Under the pieces are notes generated by a model, which was not told the origin of the DNA, searched no databases, and saw only the letters and a list, made by a program, of their open reading frames with translations. A stretch of 54,983 nucleotides of DNA from Glycocaulis albus (lineage in GTDB: Bacteria > Pseudomonadota > Alphaproteobacteria > Caulobacterales > Maricaulaceae): contig NZ_BMFS01000016.1 in NCBI RefSeq assembly GCF_014639075.1, positions 1-54,983 of the forward strand, in the 5' to 3' direction. Both the position numbers and the translations under genes were made by a program. Numbering within the stretch: the stretch's first letter is position 1; each line of letters starts with the position of its first letter. Shown here piece after piece: positions 6,019-15,291 of this stretch.

Positions 6019-7356
6019 CTAGTCTGGGTTCTCCACCCGCACCCGCAAGGCTTCGCGCATATCGATATGCACATCGCGCTGCGGGAAGGGGAACTGGATA
6101 CCTTCGGCCTCGAACGCCTTCCAGATGGCCAGCAGCACATCAGACGAGACATTGTTCACGCCCTGCTGCGGGTCCGCGATCCAGAAGCGCACCTCCAGAT
6201 CAATGGAATTGTCCCCAAACCCGCGCAGGAGGCAGCGTGTCTCGGGCTTCTCCAGTACCCGCTCCACCGAATTGGCAGCATCGACGATCACCTTCATGGC
6301 GTGGGGCACGTCCGTGCCATAGGCAACGCCTACAGGCTTCTTGATACGTACCGCCTCGTCGGAGAATGACCAGTTGATCACCTTGGTGGTGATGAATTCC
6401 TCATTCGGGATGAGATGTTCCAGCCCGTCACGGGTGACGACGCTGGCAAAGCGCATCCCAAGCGCATTCACCCGTCCGTAGGTTTCCTCCAGTGTGATCA
6501 CATCACCGGGCTTCACCGAACGGTCCATCAGCAGGATCAGGCCGGAAATCAGGTTGGAGAATATCTTCTGAAGGCCGAACCCGATACCAAGGCCGACTGC
6601 CCCCGAGAAGATCGCCAGTGCCGACAGATCTACGCCAGCGATTGAGAGCGCGGCCGCTACCACAACGACGAGCAGCGATATCTGCACGCTCTTGGTGATG
6701 AGCAGGCGCGCGGACGGGGTAAGCGTTGGCACCTGCTCCACGCGCGCGGCGAGAAGTTTGGAGATGCGGCTGGCGACCCAGTAGAGCACGGCGAGCAGTA
6801 TCGCCGCGCGCACCACGGTCAGCAGCGAGATGCGGCTCTCGCCTACATCGAAGCCCACCGATGCCAGAAGGCCCGTCAGCGGCCCCAGCAGGCCGACAAT
6901 GTTCAACGCCGCCACGAACCAGATCAGCGTTGCCGCGGTGCGCGACCAGAACGGTTCGGCGATAAAGGCCGTGAGGATGCGGATCAGCACCCAGGCGCCG
7001 GTCAGGCTCGCCGCCAGGTTTATCGCGAAGCTGCCAAGACCGGCCTGATCAAATCCGATACGGGTCAGGGTAAGGACAAGGAAGGCGATGACCGGTAGTA
7101 TCAGCGACAATACAAGGTCACGTGCCGTGGAATTGACCCTCGACATGAACTGCCAGCCGAATGCGCGTTCAAATGCCGTGCGCACGGGCGCACGCAGCAG
7201 CCAGCTTGCGCCGAAGGCCAGCGCGATCACCACGGCCTGAAGGCCGATCTCCGGTGTGATGAAGGCATTGCGCGCCTCGATCAGCACGCCTTGCGCGTGC
7301 TCTATCAGGGCAGATGTCCATTCGGTGGAGAAGGGAGCCGGTTCGTTTGCAGCCAT
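6019..7356 (-). CDS. Mechanosensitive ion channel, MscS family
   Basis: A 445-aa inner-membrane protein with several N-terminal helices before the conserved MscS pore and beta domain. The pore helix LSALAIFSGAVGLGIGFGLQ (about residues 250-270) carries the Gly/Ala packing pattern, followed by KIFSNLISGLILLMDRSVKPGD and the beta-domain segment GRVNALGMRFASVVTRDG. It opens under membrane tension to release solutes during osmotic downshock; the long N-terminal region places it with larger MscS-like channels rather than E. coli MscS. It stands alone, 57 bp downstream of the five-gene MoxR operon on the same strand, so weak co-transcription is possible. Confidence 0.92.
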   Translation of the reverse strand: MAANEPAPFSTEWTSALIEHAQGVLIEARNAFITPEIGLQAVVIALAFGASWLLRAPVRTAFERAFGWQFMSRVNSTARDLVLSLILPVIAFLVLTLTRIGFDQAGLGSFAINLAASLTGAWVLIRILTAFIAEPFWSRTAATLIWFVAALNIVGLLGPLTGLLASVGFDVGESRISLLTVVRAAILLAVLYWVASRISKLLAARVEQVPTLTPSARLLITKSVQISLLVVVVAAALSIAGVDLSALAIFSGAVGLGIGFGLQKIFSNLISGLILLMDRSVKPGDVITLEETYGRVNALGMRFASVVTRDGLEHLIPNEEFITTKVINWSFSDEAVRIKKPVGVAYGTDVPHAMKVIVDAANSVERVLEKPETRCLLRGFGDNSIDLEVRFWIADPQQGVNNVSSDVLLAIWKAFEAEGIQFPFPQRDVHIDMREALRVRVENPD

Positions 7357-7412
7357 ATCAGGAGGTTAGGCGCGGGTTCGGACGGGGGCAAGCGGGATCG
7401 GAGCCTACGGTG

Positions 7413-9467
7413 CTACTTCCCCTCGCGCCACCAGCCCGCGCCGAGCAGCGCCAGAATGAGAGCTGCAAGCAGCAGGCCCGGCGCCAGCGGGGTGCGGCGC
7501 GATTCGGCAACCGTGTAGGCGCCATTGCGCTGAAGCCCGGCCCAGCCCGGTCCCGCCTGAAGCCCGTCCGGCCGCGTGCGGCGCAGGCCAGGCATTTGCG
7601 CGGTTTCAGTTCCGCCCAGCATGAAGCTGCCGCCGCTGGTGGCGCGCACGAGCGGGTTCAGCGCCTCCCGGGTGACCCGCAAGTCGAGATATTCGCGCGG
7701 GTTGAGGGGACCGGCAGAGATGACCGTTGTTGCATCGCCCGAACGCAGGCGAATGAGGCCCGCCTCATTGCCGGTCGCGGCGCTGGCGGTAAACCGCCCC
7801 GGCCCGTCTTCGCGCATCGGCGCGGTGTCCTCACGGCCGGATGGCCATGTGATCTCCAGATCGCCTGCTGTGTCCTCCAGCGTCGTGCGCGTCGCTGTCA
7901 GCAGGCCATCTGAGAGAGTCGCCGTGAGGCGCTCCTCGTCCAGCTCCGGCTCGTTCATCAGCCAGTGCGCGACGCGCCGGAACAGCTCGTCATGCGGCCC
8001 GCCGCCATCATGGCCGCGCGCCCACAGCCAGGACTGGTCCGACAGCAGGATTGCCGCACGGCCTTCACCCTGACGGGAAAGTACGAGAAGCGGCTCGCCC
8101 GACGGCGTGTCGAGCAAGGTCTCACCGGCCAGCGCCTGCCCGCCCACATAGCGGTACCAGCTGCCCCAGCCTTCTTCCTGTCCGGCCATTGGCGCGGTGA
8201 CAGGATGGCGTTCGCCCGCCATGGATATGCGCGGGCGGAAGGCGCCTTCGCGCACCGCCCCGGTCGGGCGGGCAGGCAGAACACTCGCCAGCAGGGAACG
8301 GGCAATGGAGTCCTCTCCGGCATAGTCCGGCCCGGCGGTGATCAGGAGAGCGCCACCCTGATCCACATAGCGCGCGATATTCTGGAAATAATTGGCCGGC
8401 AGGATGCCGCGACGCCGGTAACGGTCGAAAATGATCAGGTCGAACTCGTGCAGGCGCAGCTCGAACAGCTCGAATACGGGAAAGGCGATCAGGGCCAGCT
8501 CTTCGGGCAGGGCGCCATCGCCCCGGTCCAGAGGACGCAGGATGGTGAAGTGCACAAGGTCCACGGACGGATCGGATTTCAAAAGGTTACGCCAGGCCCG
8601 TGCGCCATTATGCGGCTCGCCCGTGACCAGCAGCACGCGCAGCCGGTCGCGCACACCCGTCACGCTGACCGCTGCCCGGTTATTGATGAGCGAGAGCTCG
8701 CTTGCGCCGGGCTCGACCTCGATCTCGATGACGTTGGCGCCCCGGTTCTGGACCAGCGCCTCGACCGTGACCGTCTCGCCTATTGTCGCGCGCGCGCGGA
8801 TCGGATCCCCGCCATCCAGGCGCAAGGTCAGCATGGCGGTGCCTGCAGGCGCGCCTTCATCTTCGACGCGCAGACGGAAGCGCACCGGCTCGCCGACAAT
8901 GCCAAAGCGCGGGGCCTCCTCCACGATCAGGCGGCGGTCTGTTGCGCGGGGGTCACCGACCGCAAAATGATGCAGGGGCGCATCAAGCCCGAGAGCGGCC
9001 GGATCGGACGGCACATCATGCACCTGGCCGTCAGTCAGCATGATGATGCCGGCCAGCCGGTTCCTGGGAATATCGCCCAGTCCGCTGCGCAGGCTTTCAA
9101 TCAGCCTTGTTCCGTCCGGCGTGGCGCCGCCTTCCACCTCAACGACCTCCAGCCCGTCATCGGCGTCGGCGAAGGCACGCAGGGCCTCGCTGGCGCTGGC
9201 GGCATTGGGGCTTCGATTGCCGATATCCATAGAGGATGAGTTATCGCGCACCACCAGCACGATATCGCTCAAGGGATCGCGGACTTCGCTTATCAGTGCC
9301 GGGTTCGCAAGTGCGGCCAGAACGGCCAGCCCCGCAAGCGTGCGCCAGATCCAGCCTTTAAGGCCGCGCCACGCAGCAAGTCCGGCCGCCAGCGCCAGCA
9401 AAATGAACAAGGCGGCGAGAACCCACTGGGATACCAGTGGAGCGAGAACGAGACTGGATGCGCTCAT
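7413..9467 (-). CDS. Membrane-anchored glutamine-amidotransferase-like/VWA-like protein
   Basis: A 684-aa protein with two N-terminal transmembrane helices (about residues 12-55), a VWA-like segment starting DIVLVVRDNSSSMDIGNRS (a partly degenerate DxSxS MIDAS), middle beta-rich repeats, a class I glutamine-amidotransferase-like fold around YVDQGGALLITAGPDYAG that lacks an evident catalytic Cys, and a C-terminal helix ending WWREGK. This is the last gene of the MoxR-DUF58-DUF4159 operon; its ATG overlaps the previous stop (ATGA). Comparable gene sets are linked to envelope integrity and aerotolerance (Bat) in other bacteria. The actual activity is unknown; binding rather than catalysis seems likely. 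Confidence 0.8.
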   Translation of the reverse strand: MSASSLVLAPLVSQWVLAALFILLALAAGLAAWRGLKGWIWRTLAGLAVLAALANPALISEVRDPLSDIVLVVRDNSSSMDIGNRSPNAASASEALRAFADADDGLEVVEVEGGATPDGTRLIESLRSGLGDIPRNRLAGIIMLTDGQVHDVPSDPAALGLDAPLHHFAVGDPRATDRRLIVEEAPRFGIVGEPVRFRLRVEDEGAPAGTAMLTLRLDGGDPIRARATIGETVTVEALVQNRGANVIEIEVEPGASELSLINNRAAVSVTGVRDRLRVLLVTGEPHNGARAWRNLLKSDPSVDLVHFTILRPLDRGDGALPEELALIAFPVFELFELRLHEFDLIIFDRYRRRGILPANYFQNIARYVDQGGALLITAGPDYAGEDSIARSLLASVLPARPTGAVREGAFRPRISMAGERHPVTAPMAGQEEGWGSWYRYVGGQALAGETLLDTPSGEPLLVLSRQGEGRAAILLSDQSWLWARGHDGGGPHDELFRRVAHWLMNEPELDEERLTATLSDGLLTATRTTLEDTAGDLEITWPSGREDTAPMREDGPGRFTASAATGNEAGLIRLRSGDATTVISAGPLNPREYLDLRVTREALNPLVRATSGGSFMLGGTETAQMPGLRRTRPDGLQAGPGWAGLQRNGAYTVAESRRTPLAPGLLLAALILALLGAGWWREGK

Positions 9468-12244
9468 GGTTCCAGAGGCTGCGGTGCGCCGCGCTGCCCT
9501 CCCTGGCCAAGCCGTTCAAGTATGGCAGGCACATGCACCTGGTCTGTCTTGTAATTGCCGGTCAGGGCATACATGGCGAGGTTGACGCCTACCCTGTAGG
9601 CCATTTCGCGCTGGCGCTCACCGCCCTCGACCGGCAGTAGCGGCACACCATTATCGCCGCGCGCCCAGGCGCCTGCCCAGTCCGCTGATCCGATAATGAC
9701 ACCCGACACTCCATCGCGTGCCGTTCCGTCAGGGTTCGATTCAACCCAGACATCGCCGCCACCGAGCCGCCCGGGCAGTTCGCGCAGCAGATAGAAGGTG
9801 CGGCCCAGAACATGTTCGGAATCCACACGGGCGAGGGGCGGGATTTCCAGCCCTTGCATGACCTGCTCAAGGCCAGGATGGGCGCCGCCGCGTGTTCCCG
9901 CTCCGCCATCGCGCGTATCGAAAATGATCATCCCGCCCGAGCGCAGATAGGTGTTGATATTGGCGGCCGCTGCATCCGAGACCGGCCTGGCGTCGGCGCT
10001 GACGGGCCAGTAGATTAGCGGGAAGAAGATAAGCTCGTCCTCGTCCGGGTCTATGCCGCGCGGGGCTTCAGGCTCGATAGAGCTGCGCCGGGTCACCTCT
10101 GACGACAGTGAAGCCAGACCCGCCTCGCTGATCCGGTCAATTTCGGGATTGCCGGTGCGGACATAGCCGAACCGCACTACCAGGGCCCGGTCCAGCGCCT
10201 CCGCGGTATCGGCCGCTGACGCCTGCCCGCCCTGTGCCGATTGCTGCCATGCTTCCGCCTGCGGCTGTGCAGCAAGCATTAGCGCCATCAAGGCACTCAG
10301 CCCGGCCGCCGCCTGCGGCGCGCGCAGGGCAGGCAGGCGCCCGGCAAAGGCAAGCGCGATGATGATGTCGGCGATGAGCATGACAAGGCCGAGCGCCAGC
10401 AATGGCCCGGCCAGACGTTGTTCACGCAGCCCGTCGCGGAACTCGTAGAGGGCGCCGGGCAGGTTGCGGGCAACCGGATCAAGGCGCGTGTCTGGCCCTG
10501 TGGCATTCAGCGCCGCACTGGCGGCGCCCAGCTGCCAGATGCCCGGCGGCGTATCCGGTGACGGCCGGGCCGATCCGAATTCGCTGGCGGGAATGGCCTG
10601 CGGCTGGCCGGCAGGTGCGCCAAGCCGGCCGAACCCGTCCAGCGCCCGGTCGATCTGCCAGTTGCCCTCACTGCCGGCACCGCCTGCTCCGGCGCCTTCG
10701 GCCAGGGCGATAACCCGCCGCAACATGGCCGGGAAGGTGCCGGTCAGAGGCAGGTCGGACCAGTCGGGCCCTGCTGTCACATGAAACAGGATTACCCACC
10801 CCTCGCCCCGACGGTCTGCCGTGACAAGCGGTGTACCGTCCTCGAGCCGTGCCCAGACACGGCGGTCGAGATCGGCTTCGGGCTGGGCCAGAACCTGGCT
10901 GCGTATGCTGGCATCCTCACTGACGGAGAGGCCCGCGAACGGGCTGTCATCGGCGAACGGAGCGATGCGCTGGGGCTCTTCCCAGTTCAGCGCCCCGCCC
11001 AGAAGGCGCCCTCCGGCGCGCAACTGCACGGGCAGGAGGTCGTCGCTTCGTGCGGCCAGACGCGGGCCGGCAAAGCGGATCAGTACGCCGCCCGCTTCGA
11101 CAAACTCCGCCACCGCCGGATCTTCGCTGCGTGCTGCATCCACCATGACAATGCCCGATGGCTCGTCCGCCAGGACCTGCTCCAGCGGCCCGCGCACCAG
11201 CTCCGCGTGGGAGGCCAGCGCCTGGCTGGCATAGTGCAGGTCGGACAATAAGGGCTGGCGGTTGTCACCGCCTTCGGGCTCAATCAGCGCTATGCGCGGG
11301 CGCTGCCAGCTATCATCGAGCAGATGGACAGCGCCAGCCGAGTTGACGCCGTCCAGCCTGACCGATCGCACGCGGTTGCGCAGGTCGAGCGGAAGGCGCG
11401 CCGAGGCGGCCGCATCGCTGGCACCGGATTCGAAGCGGGCGCTGGTACGGGCAATCACCTGCCCGTCCTGTCCGATGGCCGTGACATCAATCTCGCGGGC
11501 TGCGCCGCCGCCAGACCGGAGGAGGCGTGCCTCGAACCCGTCGGCTGCGGCGTTGACCGCGATCAGCGCCACCACCTCGTCCTGTGCGCCGGGCAGGCTG
11601 ACGGTCAGCCGCCCGCGCTCCGAGAGGCTGCGGGCGAAGGCGGCATCATCATTGCCGGCAATGCCATCACTCAGCCAGCGCGTCTCGAAGCGTGCCGGCC
11701 CGCCACCGCTCTCCAGCGAAGCCTCGAGCGCGGCCCGTGCTGTAGTCCGGTCCGGCGCCCAGGCTTGCGGACGGGCCGCCTCCAGCCGGGACAGCATCTG
11801 GCTGGCATCGGTAAACCCGGAAACTTGTGCATCGGCAGTCAGAAGCAGCGCGGCCTGCCGCCCGTCAGCCGCTGCGCCTTCGGCATAGGCGCGTGCCTGG
11901 GCCAGCGTGCGCGGCCAGGACGCGGCGCTCTGCCAGCCATTATCGATGACCAGAAGCAGGGGGCCGCCGCCAGCCCGCGTATCGGCAGGCCGCCATACCG
12001 GTTGCGCCAGCGCCAGCACAATGATGGCGGCGGCGAGCAGGCGGAAAAGAATGAGCCACCAGGGCGCGCTCCGGGGTGTCTGCGGTGTCTGGGCAAGGCG
12101 CTGCAACAGGCGTAGCGGCGCAAACACGACGTGCCGCGGTGCAGGCGGTGTGGCGCGCAGAAGCAGCCACAGCAAGGGCAGGGCCACCAGGGCTGCCAGC
12201 GCCCAGGGTGCAGCAAAGCCTATCGGGCCAAGGCTGAACATCAT
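9464..12244 (-). CDS. BatA-like N-terminal and DUF4159 domain membrane protein
   Basis: A 926-aa protein. The N terminus (FAAPWALAALVALPLLWLLL, then PPAPRHVVFAPLRLL) is the BatA/TIGR02226 membrane anchor, a second helix lies near residue 65, a VWA-like region follows (LLLVIDNGWQSA, with the MIDAS serines lost), a further helix cluster is near residues 620-670, and a C-terminal DUF4159 domain starts about residue 700 (VRFGYVRTGNPEID, later GGMIIFDTRDGG). It is coupled by 4-base overlaps to DUF58 upstream and to the 684-aa gene downstream. The family role is unproven; genomic association with MoxR ATPases suggests chaperone-assisted envelope assembly. Confidence 0.85.
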   Translation of the reverse strand: MMFSLGPIGFAAPWALAALVALPLLWLLLRATPPAPRHVVFAPLRLLQRLAQTPQTPRSAPWWLILFRLLAAAIIVLALAQPVWRPADTRAGGGPLLLVIDNGWQSAASWPRTLAQARAYAEGAAADGRQAALLLTADAQVSGFTDASQMLSRLEAARPQAWAPDRTTARAALEASLESGGGPARFETRWLSDGIAGNDDAAFARSLSERGRLTVSLPGAQDEVVALIAVNAAADGFEARLLRSGGGAAREIDVTAIGQDGQVIARTSARFESGASDAAASARLPLDLRNRVRSVRLDGVNSAGAVHLLDDSWQRPRIALIEPEGGDNRQPLLSDLHYASQALASHAELVRGPLEQVLADEPSGIVMVDAARSEDPAVAEFVEAGGVLIRFAGPRLAARSDDLLPVQLRAGGRLLGGALNWEEPQRIAPFADDSPFAGLSVSEDASIRSQVLAQPEADLDRRVWARLEDGTPLVTADRRGEGWVILFHVTAGPDWSDLPLTGTFPAMLRRVIALAEGAGAGGAGSEGNWQIDRALDGFGRLGAPAGQPQAIPASEFGSARPSPDTPPGIWQLGAASAALNATGPDTRLDPVARNLPGALYEFRDGLREQRLAGPLLALGLVMLIADIIIALAFAGRLPALRAPQAAAGLSALMALMLAAQPQAEAWQQSAQGGQASAADTAEALDRALVVRFGYVRTGNPEIDRISEAGLASLSSEVTRRSSIEPEAPRGIDPDEDELIFFPLIYWPVSADARPVSDAAAANINTYLRSGGMIIFDTRDGGAGTRGGAHPGLEQVMQGLEIPPLARVDSEHVLGRTFYLLRELPGRLGGGDVWVESNPDGTARDGVSGVIIGSADWAGAWARGDNGVPLLPVEGGERQREMAYRVGVNLAMYALTGNYKTDQVHVPAILERLGQGGQRGAPQPLEP

Positions 12245-13128
12245 CCCCGCTCCATGGCACTGGGCGCGAGCGCCTGATGGAGCGCCAGAACAGCTGTACC
12301 AGCGGGCCTGTCCGTGCGGTGGGTGAGAAGCGGCCAGCCCGCCTTGCGGGCAATCGCTGCGAGCCCCTCTCCATGCTCGCTCCAGATGCGCCGGTAATTG
12401 TCCCGCGCATCTTCGGCGCGCCCCAGCACGAGCGGTGTTCCACGCCCTGACGGCTCGGCAAAGCGTGTGCGCCCGGCAAAGGGGAAATCCTCCTCCGCCG
12501 GGTCGATGATGCGCAGCAGCACGCCGCTCGCGCCGCTGGCATTGAGCCGGGCAAGGCGCGAACCCCAGGTCTCGGGCGGGTCGAGGAAATCACTGGCCAG
12601 CACAATGCGCGCGTGACGCACAATATCGGCCTGCTCCACTGATTTGGCTGCGCCCGGTCCCTCGGCCAGCGCGCGCGCTGCGATATCCAGCCCGCTCCGC
12701 CCGGCACGCGCACGCCCGGTTTCGCCCAATGCCGCAATACGCTCCCCGCCGCGAACCAGAAGCGAGGCGAGCGCCATCAGGCAGACAGCGGCGCGATCTT
12801 TCTTGAGGGGGTGGCCACGCGATGCCACTTCCATTCCCGCCGATCCGTCGCGCCAGAGATAGACCGCATTGGCGGCTTCCCATTCTGTTTCCCGGACAAA
12901 CAGGTGCTGGCCGCGTGCCGAACGCCGCCAGTCAACCGCCTGCGCGCCGTCTTCCGTCCGGTGCCGGCGATATTCCCAGAACGTCTCGCCATGACCCGGA
13001 CGGCGGCGCCCGTGCGTGCCGAGCGCCACACTGGCCGCAATCCGCTCAGCCTCGGCGAGGAGTGCCGGAAACGGCGCTGCGGCCTGTTCGGCAGCACTGC
13101 GCAGGGTCTTGGTGTGTCGTGCAGTCAT
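12241..13128 (-). CDS. DUF58 domain protein
   Basis: A 295-aa protein with the DUF58 signature DWRRSARGQHLFVRETEWE (about residues 66-84) followed by a VWA-like fold (VYLWRDGSAGME, later IVLASDFLDPPE). DUF58 proteins almost always sit beside a MoxR AAA+ ATPase and are thought to be its partner or substrate-binding subunit. Here the partner gene is separated from it by the DUF559 cassette, yet its ATG still overlaps the cassette stop codon by 4 bases, keeping translational coupling. Cytosolic or peripheral; no signal peptide. Confidence 0.9.
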   Translation of the reverse strand: MTARHTKTLRSAAEQAAAPFPALLAEAERIAASVALGTHGRRRPGHGETFWEYRRHRTEDGAQAVDWRRSARGQHLFVRETEWEAANAVYLWRDGSAGMEVASRGHPLKKDRAAVCLMALASLLVRGGERIAALGETGRARAGRSGLDIAARALAEGPGAAKSVEQADIVRHARIVLASDFLDPPETWGSRLARLNASGASGVLLRIIDPAEEDFPFAGRTRFAEPSGRGTPLVLGRAEDARDNYRRIWSEHGEGLAAIARKAGWPLLTHRTDRPAGTAVLALHQALAPSAMERG

Positions 13129-13547
13129 GGCTGGCTCTTTGCAGCGCAGGCTTCTTTCTCCCCCCGTTCACGGGGGGAGTGGCCCTTCAGGGCCGAGGGG
13201 CGGAGAGCTGCGAGAACCGCGTCCATGACACCATGCAGATTGTCGTAAATGTCCGGGTTCCAGAAGCGCAGGACTTGCCAGCCCTGGTTTTCAAGGTAAG
13301 TGGTCCTCTCCAGATCATGGGCTTGCTCTCGGAGACGGGAGTGCGTGGCACCATCCACTTCGACGATCAGCTTTGCCTTCACACACGCAAAATCGGCCAC
13401 ATAGGGACCAATCGGGTGCTGTCTGCGAAACAACCATCCATTGAGGTGGCGTCCCCGCAGTCTGGACCAGAGAATGGTCTCAGCATTCGTCAGCTTTCTG
13501 CAAAGAACCCGAGCCAGGGGACGTGAACGGGTTTCGTTTTCACGCAT
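13125..13547 (-). CDS. DUF559 (VSR-like) endonuclease-domain protein
   Basis: A 140-aa protein of the DUF559 group, a PD-(D/E)XK fold related to very-short-patch repair nucleases. Landmarks are LTNAETILWSRLRGRHLNGW, FRRQHPIGPYVADFAC, then KLIVEVDGATH with the candidate active-site Glu/Asp. The gene is bracketed by two 50-bp inverted repeats: the right copy supplies the GGAGGGGGG ribosome binding site just before ATG 13547, and the left copy is translated as the odd C-terminal tail (SALKGHSPRERGEKEAC). It splits moxR from DUF58, normally neighbours, so it is best read as an inserted cassette. In vivo function unknown. Confidence 0.85.
   Translation of the reverse strand: MRENETRSRPLARVLCRKLTNAETILWSRLRGRHLNGWLFRRQHPIGPYVADFACVKAKLIVEVDGATHSRLREQAHDLERTTYLENQGWQVLRFWNPDIYDNLHGVMDAVLAALRPSALKGHSPRERGEKEACAAKSQP
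13155..13204 (-). repeat. Left inverted repeat of the DUF559 cassette
   Basis: Fifty bases, TTTCTCCCCCCGTTCACGGG onward to GAGGGGCGGA, made of two hairpins (CTCCCCCC/GGGGGGAG and GGCCC-TTCA-GGGCC). The outer hairpin and both ends match the repeat at 13551-13601 in inverted orientation, while the inner hairpin differs in sequence but keeps its pairing. It lies inside the C-terminal codons of the DUF559 gene. Confidence 0.75.
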
Positions 13548-13550
13548 TCA

Positions 13551-13601
13551 TCCCCCCTCCGTCAGCTGCGCTGACACCTCCCCCATGAACGGGGGAGGAA
13601 A
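13551..13601 (+). repeat. Right inverted repeat of the DUF559 cassette
   Basis: Fifty-one bases, read on the minus strand as TTTCCTCCCCCGTTCATGGG through to GGAGGGGGGA, with hairpins CTCCCCC/GGGGGAG and GTCAGC-TGC-GCTGAC. It is the partner of 13155-13204 in the opposite orientation. Its inner edge provides the ribosome binding site of the DUF559 gene. Confidence 0.75.
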
Positions 13602-13643
13602 GAGAATTCGTGAAGCTGCGCCCTGCAACATCGTGCCCAACTA

Positions 13644-14642
13644 TCAGGCCGCCTCGGCGGCAAGGCGCGCGATCAGCCGGTCAACATTCAGGCCGTCTGC
13701 ACGCGCCGCAAAGGTTAATGCCATGCGGTGCTTCAGCACGGGCCCGGCTAGCGCGGCCACATCCTCTGTGGACGGGGCAAGACGCCCCTGCAGAAGGGCT
13801 CTGGCACGTACTGCCAGCATCAGCGCCTGTCCGGCACGCGGCCCTGGCCCCCATGCGACGGCCTCGGCAACCTCGGCGTCTGCAGACCCGTCAGGCCGCG
13901 CGCGCGCCAGCAGGTCCAGAATGGCGCTGAGGGTCTGTTCGCCAACGGGCATAGCGCGCACGAGCGTCTGCAGGCTGGTCAGTTCCTGTGCATCAAGAAC
14001 TGGCACGGCGCTGTCTTCTGCCGATCCCGTAGTGGCGATCAGGATGGCCCGTTCGGCTTCACGGGAGGGGTAGGGCACGTCGATCTGCATGGTGAAGCGG
14101 TCAAGCTGGGCTTCGGGCAGAGGGTAGGTGCCTTCCTGTTCAATCGGGTTTTGTGTCGCCAGTACGTGGAAAGGCCTGGGCAGGTCGTGACGCACGCCAG
14201 CGACGGTCACGAAGCCTTCCTGCATGGCCTGCAATAGCGCGGCCTGCGTGCGCGGGCTCGCCCGGTTGATCTCGTCAGCCATCAGGAGCCGGGTGAAGAC
14301 GGGCCCCGGAATGAAGCGGAAGGAGCGCTTGCCGCTGGCATCCTCATCCAGAACCTCTGACCCGAGAATGTCAGCCGGCATCAGGTCGGGCGTGAATTGG
14401 ACGCGCTTGTCATCAAGCCCGGTGACGACCGCCAGCGTGTGCACCAGCCGCGTCTTGGCAAGGCCCGGCGCGCCGACCAGCAGCCCGTGACCGCCGGACA
14501 GCAAAACGCACAAGGCTTGCTCCACCACCTCCTCAAGGCCGAAGATGGAGCGGGCTATCGAGGCGCGGACCTCCGCCAGGCGCGCTGTAGCGGCATCGGC
14601 GCTGGCGGCCAGCTGGGTGACATCTTCCTTCGGCGCGGTCAT
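13644..14642 (-). CDS. MoxR-family AAA+ ATPase
   Basis: A 332-aa AAA+ ATPase. Walker A is GAPGLAKT (near residue 50), Walker B is LLMADEINRASPRTQ, sensor 1 lies in HVLATQNPIEQEGTYPLPEAQLDRF, and the C-terminal helical lid is complete. MoxR ATPases act as chaperones that mature VWA-domain or metal-dependent partners; the downstream DUF58 and VWA-like proteins are the likely clients. Start 14642 (MTAPKEDV) is chosen over upstream in-frame starts because it gives the usual family length. It is the first gene of the minus-strand operon and faces DUF1285 across 73 bp. Confidence 0.92.
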   Translation of the reverse strand: MTAPKEDVTQLAASADAATARLAEVRASIARSIFGLEEVVEQALCVLLSGGHGLLVGAPGLAKTRLVHTLAVVTGLDDKRVQFTPDLMPADILGSEVLDEDASGKRSFRFIPGPVFTRLLMADEINRASPRTQAALLQAMQEGFVTVAGVRHDLPRPFHVLATQNPIEQEGTYPLPEAQLDRFTMQIDVPYPSREAERAILIATTGSAEDSAVPVLDAQELTSLQTLVRAMPVGEQTLSAILDLLARARPDGSADAEVAEAVAWGPGPRAGQALMLAVRARALLQGRLAPSTEDVAALAGPVLKHRMALTFAARADGLNVDRLIARLAAEAA

Positions 14643-14715
14643 GAGCCTATGTCCTTGGTTCGCATTGCTGTTGCCCCCAGATATGCAGCATGCCCCGTTG
14701 AAGCTTGAGGTGTCC

Positions 14716-15291
14716 ATGGGTTCACAGCGCACAGAGATGGATGGAATGCAGTCCCTGCTCAAGGCGGCGCGCGAGGCCGGCAAGGGCTTGCCTCCGGTTG
14801 ATCGGTGGCATCCTGAATATTGCGGCGAGATGGACATGGTGATCCGCCGCGATGGCAGCTGGTGGCATGAGGGCACGCGCATAGGCCGGGAGGCGCTGGT
14901 GCGCCTGTTTGCCCGCATCCTGCGCAAGGATGAGGATGGCGAGACCTATCTGGTCACGCCGGCGGAGAAAATCCGTATCAAGGTGGAGGCTGGGCACTTT
15001 CTGGCCGTGCGCGTTGATGCGCTGGGTGAGGGGAGGGAACAGAAGCTTGTCTTCACGACCGATCATGACGAGCGCGTGCTTGCCGGGCGGGAGCACCCCT
15101 TGCGGGTGGAGTTCGGCGCTGACGGCGAGCCAGAGCCTTATGTCCACGTGCGCGGACGTCTGGAAGCCCTGCTGACGCGCCCGGTCTATTATGAACTTGC
15201 CAATCTGGCTGTGGAGGGCACTGACGCCAATGGCCGCAAGGCGCTTGGCGTGTGGAGCGACGGTGTGTTCGTGCCGCTGGATCAGGGATGA
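14716..15291 (+). CDS. DUF1285 domain protein
   Basis: A 191-aa protein with the DUF1285 pattern PVDRWHPEYCGEMDMVIRRDGSWWHEGTRI near the N terminus and RVDALGEGREQKLVFTTDHDERV in the middle. Solved relatives adopt a small two-domain beta fold without known activity. GAGG at 14707-14710 supports ATG 14716. It starts the coupled series DUF1285, Nudix, DUF6111, cca and the 500-aa gene: its TGA overlaps the next ATG. The same DUF1285-Nudix-CCA order is common in alphaproteobacteria, hinting at a nucleotide- or CoA-related task, which is inference. Confidence 0.88.
   Translation: MGSQRTEMDGMQSLLKAAREAGKGLPPVDRWHPEYCGEMDMVIRRDGSWWHEGTRIGREALVRLFARILRKDEDGETYLVTPAEKIRIKVEAGHFLAVRVDALGEGREQKLVFTTDHDERVLAGREHPLRVEFGADGEPEPYVHVRGRLEALLTRPVYYELANLAVEGTDANGRKALGVWSDGVFVPLDQG

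Noticed and set aside
7965-9239. Long plus-strand reading frame (over 400 codons) opposite the GATase-like gene
   Set aside because: Shadow of a high-GC gene: no domain, no ribosome binding site, while the opposite strand encodes a recognisable operon member with a 4-base overlap.
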